NCBI GenBank assembly: GCA_003158505.1
Contig: PMJK01000048.1
Coordinates: 5,082-20,269, forward strand
Length of the DNA stretch: 15,188 bases
Reading direction: 5' to 3'
DNA from: Holophagaceae bacterium
GTDB lineage: Bacteria > Acidobacteriota > Holophagae > Holophagales > Holophagaceae
A model generated the notes under the pieces. That model did no database searches. It saw only the letters and a program-made list of their open reading frames with translations, and was not told the DNA's origin. The position numbers and the translations under genes are program-made. Shown one piece after another: positions 1-5,546 of this stretch (the stretch's first letter is position 1; every line of letters begins with the position of its first letter).

Positions 1-1329
1 GCCCGGGCCCAGGTGGAGCGGGTGGTCTGGGCAAGCATGGCCAACACCGAGGAAAACCCCGTCTTCGAAGCCAAGGATCTCGACGCCACCACGGTCCGGC
101 TGCCCTTCGATACCCCGGCCATGCTCCTGGCGGGTGTCCTCAACCTGATGGATCGGGAGTGGGTCCTGGAGGAACTCGGGCCCTTGAACCAGGTGGTCGT
201 CCTGGAAGGTCGCCGCCACCAGGAACTCACCCTGCCCCCGGATCTGGCGAAGCTGCCAGGGCTCCTCGACGGCAGCCGCACCCTGATGGAATTGAGCAGG
301 GAATCCGGCGTTGAGCCCTTCCGGCTGGGCGCCTTCATTCTCTTCCTCCGCGAAATAGGCTGGGCGCGTCTCCATGAATTGCCCCCCCTGGACCGAAGGG
401 CCCTGGAGATGGCCATGGATCCCACCGACCACGCCATCACGCCCGCCCTGCCAGAGCCCCCAGCGACCCCCCAACCTTCCCTGTTTTCAGAAATCCACGC
501 CAGCCAGCACCCCACCACCAACCTGGAGCACCTTTCCAAAGCCCTGGACGAGCTGGGTCCCGAAGACGAAGTAGAAGACCTGCCCTGGACAGTTCCAGCG
601 CCACCGGACTCCGAACCCGCTCTCCCCATTCAGCATGAACCGATGGGCAGCACCGAGCCCATGGATGCCCCCGCCCTTCCGGAGATTGCCCGGGAGATTG
701 CCCCGGCGCGTTCCCGGCGTCCCTTGGTCCTGCTGGCCATCCTGGTCGTCATCGGAGGTCTTTGGGCCGGGATCAGCCGACTCAATCGTCCCCACCCGGC
801 AGTCCCAGCCATGCCACCAGTGACAAAACCCATGCCGGCTCCCAAACCTGCCGTCCCCTCCCCGGAACCCGCGAGACCAGCTTCCGTCCCAGAACCGGAA
901 AAAAAGCCTGAGGCCGCCCTCCCCCAACCCGCGCCCCCAGCTCCTCCCGCCCAGAAGAAGGAACCCCCCTCGGTTCCTTCCAAGGCCGATCGCCTGGAAA
1001 CGATCATCCAAGGTGACTGGAAGAAAGCCGTGGCTCAAGGCTCACTCCAGGCCAAGGCCCTCCAGGACCGATGGACCCTCCGCCTGGAAATCGCCTGCCA
1101 GGGCCTGACGATTCAGCATGCCGCCGAACTTCTGAAGGGCCAGGATCCGGACCTTTTCCTCATCCCCATGGCCATGCGGGACGGACGGACCTGCTACCAG
1201 GTCTTCCTCGGCTCCTTCGGATCCGAGGCCGCCGCCAAGGCCGCTGCCAAGAAACTCCCGCCCCCCTTCCTGGCCGAAGGGAATCGGCCAAAGCCCTACC
1301 GGGTATCCCAGATTCCCGACCGACAATAG
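1..1329 (+). CDS. Single-pass membrane protein with SPOR-like C-terminal domain, 5' truncated
   Basis: The reading frame is open to the window edge, so the N-terminus is probably missing; in-frame GTG (13) and ATG (37) are possible but less likely starts. Counting from GTG 13, residues about 20-125 form a compact soluble region, DUF4388-like in flavour, with a helix-turn-helix-like stretch (GLLDGSRTLMELSRESGV). Residues 126-235 are low-complexity and Pro/acid-rich. Residues about 236-254 (RPLVLLAILVVIGGLWAGI) form one transmembrane helix preceded by RSRR. Residues 260-322 are a Pro/Ala/Lys-rich periplasmic-type linker, and residues about 352-420 resemble a SPOR domain (CYQVFLGSFGSEAAAKAAA). 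The layout implies a cytoplasmic N-domain and a periplasmic peptidoglycan-binding C-domain, as in septum-associated SPOR proteins. The DUF4388 relation is a guess from pattern; the membrane topology and SPOR-like end are better supported. The next gene also ends in a SPOR domain. Confidence 0.75.
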   Translation, partial: ARAQVERVVWASMANTEENPVFEAKDLDATTVRLPFDTPAMLLAGVLNLMDREWVLEELGPLNQVVVLEGRRHQELTLPPDLAKLPGLLDGSRTLMELSRESGVEPFRLGAFILFLREIGWARLHELPPLDRRALEMAMDPTDHAITPALPEPPATPQPSLFSEIHASQHPTTNLEHLSKALDELGPEDEVEDLPWTVPAPPDSEPALPIQHEPMGSTEPMDAPALPEIAREIAPARSRRPLVLLAILVVIGGLWAGISRLNRPHPAVPAMPPVTKPMPAPKPAVPSPEPARPASVPEPEKKPEAALPQPAPPAPPAQKKEPPSVPSKADRLETIIQGDWKKAVAQGSLQAKALQDRWTLRLEIACQGLTIQHAAELLKGQDPDLFLIPMAMRDGRTCYQVFLGSFGSEAAAKAAAKKLPPPFLAEGNRPKPYRVSQIPDRQ

Positions 1330-1382
1330 CCAAATCTAAATACAACAAGCGCAAGATATATCCCTAATCGAATGATTGCTCC

Positions 1383-1411
1383 TTTACAAACGACCCAACC
1401 TTGACCATACT
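1383..1411 (+). promoter_or_regulatory. Candidate sigma-70 promoter upstream of rlpA
   Basis: The 1330-1462 gap is strikingly AT-rich against GC-rich neighbours. TTTACA (1383-1388) and CATACT (1406-1411) are 17 bp apart, matching the consensus at 5/6 and 4/6. A TTGACC at 1401-1406 has no -10 at usual spacing. The gap also holds an imperfect dyad (CCAAC 1395-1399 with GTTGG 1425-1429, inner ATAC/GTAT) and a short dyad TTAAT-ct-ATTAA at 1448-1459. No T-tract follows, so it is not an intrinsic terminator. The exact promoter is uncertain. Confidence 0.35.
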
Positions 1412-1474
1412 TATATGTATACGAGTTGGTCCATTAAATACGTCGAGTTAATCTATTAATCATTGTGGAGCCCG

Positions 1475-2320
1475 ATGACGTCCCCCTTCCATCCCACCAA
1501 CTGGAGCCAGGCCTGCGCATCGTGGATCCACGAGATCCAGATCGCCTTCGACCCTCCAGCCCCGGTGGAACCAGGCAGGGGCGGGTTCCTTCGACTCATG
1601 CGGTGGAGCACCCCGCGGGTGGCGACTCTGGTCATCCTCAGCTTCACCATTCATTGCACCAGGCCTCCGGGCTCAATCCCCCTGTCGCAGACCGGCTCCT
1701 GGAATGGCGCCACCGTGTCGGATGGGCAGGCCTATGTGGAAGAGGGCATCGCCAGCTGGTACGGCGGCGATGATGACGGTTTCGCTGGCAGGCCTACGGC
1801 CAGCGGGGAAATTTTCGATCCTGAGCAGTACACCTGCGCCCACCGTACCCTCCCCCTGGGCAGCTTCGTGGAAGTCGAGAATCTGGATAATCACCGGCGG
1901 ACTGTCCTGCGCGTGAATGACCGAGGCCCCTATATCAAGGGGAGAATTCTGGACCTTTCCAAGCGAGGAGCCCAGGAACTCGGCATCCTGGTCCAGGGGA
2001 CCTCCAGGATCCGCCTCCGGTCTGTGGATGCCATGGGCCTTCCCACCACCCTGGATCTCGCCGTCAACCAGACAGACCCCTTCGTGGTACAGGTGGCCTC
2101 ACTTTCAGATCCTAATAATATTGAGATACTTACAAGAGAACTTGAGAACACCTTCGGCATCGTCACCCTTCAAAGCGCCGTCACTCGAAGTGGCCTGTCC
2201 GTGAAGCGTGTCCGGGTAGGCAGCTACACCACCCGCCAGGATGCCGAACAGGCCGCCGAACAAATCGCCAAGCTCCTGAAGGATCGCGGTGTCGAACCCT
2301 TCATTACCCGCCAGCACTGA
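1475..2320 (+). CDS. rlpA: RlpA-family septal lytic transglycosylase (DPBB + SPOR)
   Basis: RlpA cleaves peptidoglycan strands lacking stem peptides, typically at the septum. From the internal ATG at 1598 the protein has 240 residues: a signal-like segment (ATLVILSFTIHC, Cys20; the lipobox is weak because His precedes Cys), a double-psi beta-barrel at about 49-132 and a SPOR domain at about 160-238 (DPFVVQVASLSD). E71 (SGE), H82 (AHRTLP) and D108 (NDRGP) match the essential Glu, His and Asp of Pseudomonas RlpA with the same 11- and 26-residue spacing, so catalysis is likely intact. The start is ambiguous. ATG 1475 has TGGAG four bases upstream and coding-like third positions, giving a 41-residue extension. 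ATG 1598 gives a classic short signal peptide but lacks a good ribosome-binding site. ispD begins inside its 3' end. Confidence 0.92.
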   Translation: MTSPFHPTNWSQACASWIHEIQIAFDPPAPVEPGRGGFLRLMRWSTPRVATLVILSFTIHCTRPPGSIPLSQTGSWNGATVSDGQAYVEEGIASWYGGDDDGFAGRPTASGEIFDPEQYTCAHRTLPLGSFVEVENLDNHRRTVLRVNDRGPYIKGRILDLSKRGAQELGILVQGTSRIRLRSVDAMGLPTTLDLAVNQTDPFVVQVASLSDPNNIEILTRELENTFGIVTLQSAVTRSGLSVKRVRVGSYTTRQDAEQAAEQIAKLLKDRGVEPFITRQH

Positions 2321-2993
2321 TCCCCTGCGCCCCTATCTGGTCATTCCGGCTGGGGGACGAGGCTTGCGCATGGGGGGCGGACTGCCCAAGCAGTTCCGGG
2401 ACTGGGATGGACGGCCGCTGCTCCAGGTGACCGTGGAGGCCTTCCTGGCTCCGGGCATGCCATCCCTGGCCGGGATTGCGCTTGCCGTTCCCGAGACCCA
2501 TCTGGAGGAAGCCTGCGGCTGGTCCTTCGGTGTGCCCTGCAGCGTCGTTCAGGGCGGCGCCACTCGACAGGAATCCGTGTGGCTCGCCCTCCGGACCCTG
2601 CCCGATAGGCCACTCGCTCCCGTGATGATTCACGATGCCGTGAGACCCTTCCCTCCGGCTGCCCCTCTCTGGGAAGCCCTGGCGGCTCTCAACCTCTTTG
2701 ATGGCGTCCTGCTAGGAGAGGCCTCCACGGATACCCTCAAAAGGGTGGATGGCCTGGGCCGGGTGCTGCGGACCGAACCGAGAGAAGAATTCTTCCGGGC
2801 CCAGACCCCCCAGATCGCCCGGCTCGGAACTTGGCTGCATGCCTTCCAGGCCGCCGAAGAGGATGGATTCCTGGGCACGGATGACGTGGCCCTGCTTGAG
2901 CACCTGGGCCTGTCGGTGAAGCTCATCCCTAGTCCCAGTTCCAATCTGAAGCTGACCACCCCCGAAGACTGGCACCGCGCAAGGCCCCACTGA
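2289..2993 (+). CDS. ispD: 2-C-methyl-D-erythritol 4-phosphate cytidylyltransferase
   Basis: IspD transfers CMP from CTP to MEP, the third step of the non-mevalonate isoprenoid pathway, in the cytosol. The 234-aa length is normal. The nucleotide-binding signature is at residues 19-36 (IPAGGRGLRMGGGLPKQF). IHDAVRPF (114-121), STDTLKRV (146-153), RAQTPQ (170-175), TDDVALLE (197-204) and SSNLKLTTPED (217-227) are the remaining IspD landmarks, including the Lys near the C-terminus that contacts phosphate. The GTG start at 2289 is chosen because GAAGGA lies about seven bases upstream, and it places the start 32 nt inside rlpA, suggesting translational coupling. No in-frame ATG precedes the conserved motif. 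A fused or adjacent ispF is absent from this window. Confidence 0.95.
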   Translation: MSNPSLPASTDPLRPYLVIPAGGRGLRMGGGLPKQFRDWDGRPLLQVTVEAFLAPGMPSLAGIALAVPETHLEEACGWSFGVPCSVVQGGATRQESVWLALRTLPDRPLAPVMIHDAVRPFPPAAPLWEALAALNLFDGVLLGEASTDTLKRVDGLGRVLRTEPREEFFRAQTPQIARLGTWLHAFQAAEEDGFLGTDDVALLEHLGLSVKLIPSPSSNLKLTTPEDWHRARPH

Positions 2994-3038
2994 CCACGCT
3001 GTGTGGTGATGAGACCTACACCCGCTCCCTTTTCGTTC

Positions 3039-3067
3039 CTAGCTAAATTATGAAATGATTTAGCTAG
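3039..3067. promoter_or_regulatory. Perfect 10-bp inverted repeat at the lpxC promoter (candidate operator)
   Basis: CTAGCTAAAT (3039-3048) and ATTTAGCTAG (3058-3067) are exact reverse complements separated by nine bases. The repeat is AT-rich, has no downstream T-tract, and ends directly against a TATAAA box at 3068-3073, so an operator is more likely than an ispD terminator. The flanking gap (2994-3110) otherwise holds only a weak hairpin at the ispD stop (ACCAC 2993-2997 / GTGGT 3003-3007). Confidence 0.55.
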
Positions 3068-3073
3068 TATAAA
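3068..3073 (+). promoter_or_regulatory. Putative -10 element of lpxC promoter
   Basis: TATAAA matches the sigma-70 -10 consensus at 5/6 and lies 37 bp before the lpxC ATG. No convincing -35 hexamer exists 16-18 bp upstream; that position is inside the inverted repeat, which fits control by a bound regulator. Confidence 0.45.
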
Positions 3074-3110
3074 GGCACAAATCTGGCTTGAGGTAACGCG
3101 AGGATCGTCC

Positions 3111-4019
3111 ATGCCCCGCACCACCACACCCCAGACCCTGAGCCGCGAGATCAAGATCTCGGGACATGGTCTGCACGGCAACCGCCCCTGCTCGGTGCGA
3201 CTGGTGCCCGTGGCCGTCCCCTCGGGGTTGGTCTTCGTCCACACGCCGACTGGTACGGAGATTCCCGCCCGGGCGGATCTGGCTGGCGATCTCGTTCTGG
3301 CCACGACCCTGCTGAAAGACGGTGTCCGGCTCCAGACCGTCGAACACCTACTGTCTGCTCTTGCTGGCTTGGAGGTCGAGCATCTCCGCATCGAAGTGGA
3401 TGCCGAGGAACTGCCCATCCTCGACGGCAGCGCCGCCCCCTGGGTGGATGCCATCCTGCAGGCGGGCATCCAGGCCCTTGAAGGTCGCCGACGCTTCATG
3501 AAGATCACGCAGCCCGTGGAGATACGGGACGGTAGCCGCTGGATCCGTGCCCTTCCCTTCGATGGCCTGCGCCTGCGCTACGTCATTGATTTCCCCATTC
3601 CCGCCCTGGGCCGTCAGAGCCGCGAACTGAGCCTCACACCGGACAAGTACCGCCGCGAACTGGGTTCCGCCCGCACCTTCTGCCTGGCTCAGGAGGTGGA
3701 CCAGCTGCGTGCCCGCGGCTTGGCCCTGGGTGGCAGCCTTGAGAATGCCGTGGTCTTTGCGGCCGACGGCCCTCTGAACGATTCCCTTCGCTACGAAGAC
3801 GAGGCCGTGCGCCACAAGATGCTCGATCTGGTGGGTGATCTGGCCCTTCTGGGCGCGCCGTTGCTGGGTCTTGTAGAAGCCCATGCCGCCGGCCATGCCA
3901 TGCATGTAGCCCTGGTCAAAGCGATCCTCGCGGATCCCAGTTGCTGGGAGTGGACTGAAGAAGCCGAAGCGGTCGAGGCGCGTTTCTTCTTCCAGCCCCT
4001 GGTGGCCCGGCCTGCTTGA
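3111..4019 (+). CDS. lpxC: UDP-3-O-acyl-N-acetylglucosamine deacetylase
   Basis: LpxC is the zinc-dependent, committed step of lipid A synthesis, removing acetate from UDP-3-O-acyl-GlcNAc in the cytosol. The 302-aa length is typical. Visible family marks are SGHGLHG (17-23), TVEHLLSAL (76-84) with E78 and zinc ligand H79, LDGSAAPW (104-111), SARTFCLAQEV (186-196), LGGSLENAVVF (206-216), RHKMLDLVGDL (234-244) with zinc ligands H235 and D239, and GHAMH (261-265) carrying the equivalent of the catalytic His265 of E. coli. ATG 3111 is preceded by AGGA at 3101-3104 with ideal spacing. The stop codon lies in the first copy of a 14-bp tandem repeat. A separate promoter-like region and palindrome precede the gene, so it is probably not simply co-transcribed with ispD. 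The presence of lpxC shows that the host has an LPS-type outer membrane. Confidence 0.97.
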   Translation: MPRTTTPQTLSREIKISGHGLHGNRPCSVRLVPVAVPSGLVFVHTPTGTEIPARADLAGDLVLATTLLKDGVRLQTVEHLLSALAGLEVEHLRIEVDAEELPILDGSAAPWVDAILQAGIQALEGRRRFMKITQPVEIRDGSRWIRALPFDGLRLRYVIDFPIPALGRQSRELSLTPDKYRRELGSARTFCLAQEVDQLRARGLALGGSLENAVVFAADGPLNDSLRYEDEAVRHKMLDLVGDLALLGAPLLGLVEAHAAGHAMHVALVKAILADPSCWEWTEEAEAVEARFFFQPLVARPA

Positions 4020-4034
4020 GCCGGCCTGCTTGAG
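4007..4034 (+). repeat. Perfect 14-bp tandem direct repeat at the lpxC stop
   Basis: CCGGCCTGCTTGAG occurs at 4007-4020 and again immediately at 4021-4034. The first copy carries the last codons and TGA stop of lpxC; the second is non-coding. This looks like a recent slippage duplication. Confidence 0.9.
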
Positions 4035-4061
4035 GTCGATGACCTCGGCCCTGGTCATCGA
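4032..4061 (+). promoter_or_regulatory. Two mutually exclusive hairpins in the lpxC-hisD gap
   Basis: Stem A is GAGGTC (4032-4037) with GACCTC (4041-4046), three-base loop. Stem B is TCGATGACC (4036-4044) with GGTCATCGA (4053-4061), eight-base loop. Both stems are perfect and share 4036-4044, so they cannot form together. Neither is followed by a T-run, so neither is a standard intrinsic terminator. Short palindromes CTGAA-t-TTCAG (4070-4080) and CTACCG-c-CGGTAG (4089-4101) follow. The region could be an lpxC 3' end structure or a his leader. Confidence 0.5.
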
Positions 4062-4129
4062 AGAAGGATCTGAATTTCAGCTTGCGGCCTACCGCCGGTA
4101 GCTGGCAGGATAGTCATTCCACCCGAGAG

Positions 4130-5467
4130 GTGCATAGGTGTTACTTCATCTCCATCACTGACCTGACCAGGCGGGCCGACGTGCCCGGGTGGGTGGCCGC
4201 ATTGGCCAGGAGTGGGGAGACGGAAGAAGACACGCGGAAAGCCGTGGTGGCCATCCTGGCGGACGTGCGCCGGGACGGGCTGTCAGCCGCCCTGAGCTGG
4301 ACCCAGCGGCTGGATGGGGTTCCATTGGATGCAGCGACCCTTCGCGTCCCAGCCTCCGCCCTGGAGGCGGCCCGCACCGATCTGGACCGGGATCAACCGG
4401 ACCTCATGGCGGCTCTCCGCCAGATGATCGCGAGCGTGCGCCGTTTCGCAGAAGGCCAACGGGGCTGCCTGCGGGACCTGGAGCTGTCCCTGCCCGGCGG
4501 TGGAACCGTGGGCGAACGCTGGTGCCCGCTCAAGACCGCGGGCGTCTACATCCCCGGCGGCCGCGCCTTCTATCCCTCCACCTTGGCCATGACCGTCATT
4601 CCCGCTCAGGTGGCGGGCGTGGTGCGCATTGTGGGCGTCACGCCCCCCAAGGCGCAGCCCACCCTGCCGGGCGCCTGGGGCATCGACCCCCTGGTGCTGG
4701 CCTGTGCGGCGGAGCTGGGGCTCACCGAACTCTATCCCTTCGGCGGCGCCCAGGCCCTGGGCTGGCTGGCCTATGGCGAACCAGCCGTGGATCTCATCGC
4801 CGGTCCGGGCAACCGGTTCGTGGCGGAGGCCAAACGGCAATTGATCGGGACCTGTGGCATCGATGCCCTGGCGGGTCCCACCGAACTGCTGGTGATCGCC
4901 GATGAAAGCGCCGATCCCGCCTGGTTGGCCGAGGATCTGCTGGCCCAGGCCGAGCACGATCCCGATGCCGCCGCAGTGCTGGTGAGTGCGGATCGCGCCC
5001 TGCTGGAGGATGTGGCCAGGGAATTGAAGACCCGCACGGAGGCCTCTCCTCGCCGGCTCATCCTCGAACAGAGCCTGGCCACCCATGGACGGCTGGTCCG
5101 GGCCGATCGCGACCTGGCCATGGCCCTGGCCCAGGCCTGGGCCCCGGAACACCTTGAGCTCTGCGTGAACGATCCCGAAAGTTGGTTGCCTGGACTCACC
5201 AACGCCGGCGCCGTGTTCATCGGCAGTGCCAGCGCCGAGGCCTTCGGTGACTATGGTGCCGGGCCGAACCATGTGCTGCCCACGAATCGCACGGCCCGCT
5301 ACACCAGCCCCCTGGGCGTGGCCACCTTCCTCAAGCGCCAGAGTCTCATCCGGCTGTCTGCCGGGGACGCCGCAGATATGGCCCCCTGGGTGGAGCGGCT
5401 AGCGGAGGCAGAAGGGCTCCCGCATCACGCCCGCAGCGCCGGCCTGCGCGCCCGCCATCGCCCCTAG
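4130..5467 (+). CDS. hisD: Histidinol dehydrogenase
   Basis: HisD performs the last two oxidations of the pathway, L-histidinol to L-histidine with two NAD+, as a zinc enzyme. From GTG 4130 the protein has 445 aa, near the family norm. Visible marks are YIPGG (140-144), GGAQALGWLAYG (205-216), GPGNRFVAEAKRQ (225-237), AGPTELLVIAD (248-258), the AQAEHDPD zinc segment with Q273 and H276, PEHL with the catalytic Glu-His pair (340-341), GDYGAGPNHVLPT with D374, and H433 near the C-terminus as the probable fourth zinc ligand. The start is uncertain: GTG 4130 lacks a spaced ribosome-binding site; TTG 4082 would add 16 residues; GTG 4181 has AGGCGGG five bases upstream and would give 428 aa. I prefer 4130 because FISITDL before residue 18 resembles the usual HisD beginning. 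First gene of the his operon, followed by a 79-nt gap. Confidence 0.95.
   Translation: MHRCYFISITDLTRRADVPGWVAALARSGETEEDTRKAVVAILADVRRDGLSAALSWTQRLDGVPLDAATLRVPASALEAARTDLDRDQPDLMAALRQMIASVRRFAEGQRGCLRDLELSLPGGGTVGERWCPLKTAGVYIPGGRAFYPSTLAMTVIPAQVAGVVRIVGVTPPKAQPTLPGAWGIDPLVLACAAELGLTELYPFGGAQALGWLAYGEPAVDLIAGPGNRFVAEAKRQLIGTCGIDALAGPTELLVIADESADPAWLAEDLLAQAEHDPDAAAVLVSADRALLEDVARELKTRTEASPRRLILEQSLATHGRLVRADRDLAMALAQAWAPEHLELCVNDPESWLPGLTNAGAVFIGSASAEAFGDYGAGPNHVLPTNRTARYTSPLGVATFLKRQSLIRLSAGDAADMAPWVERLAEAEGLPHHARSAGLRARHRP
4138..4161 (+). other. Seven-codon His-rich mini-ORF (possible leader peptide)
   Basis: GTG 4138 opens V-L-L-H-L-H-H then TGA (4159-4161), in another frame from hisD. 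It has the best-placed ribosome-binding site in the neighbourhood: GAGAGG at 4125-4130, seven bases upstream. Three of seven codons are His, at the head of a histidine operon. It overlaps the hisD N-terminus if hisD starts at 4130, or ends 19 nt before hisD if hisD starts at GTG 4181. Chance is a real alternative for an ORF this short. Confidence 0.25.
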
Positions 5468-5546
5468 ACAGCGCCCCTCGACGCTCCGCACTGCTTCTCC
5501 CGCTTGGAAGCCTGATACTCTCCGACCCTCAACCAGAGCCCACTCC

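Noticed and set aside
1395..1429. Hairpin operator upstream of rlpA
   Set aside because: Only 5-bp outer and 4-bp inner arms with mismatched spacing in an AT-rich tract; expected by chance.
3039..3067. Intrinsic terminator of ispD
   Set aside because: The stem is AT-rich, has no T-tract and ends at a TATAAA box, so an operator fits better.
4020..4130. T-box or enterobacterial-style his attenuator
   Set aside because: No T-box conserved core, no run of His codons long enough, and no stem followed by T residues; only the weaker mini-ORF and hairpin observations are kept.
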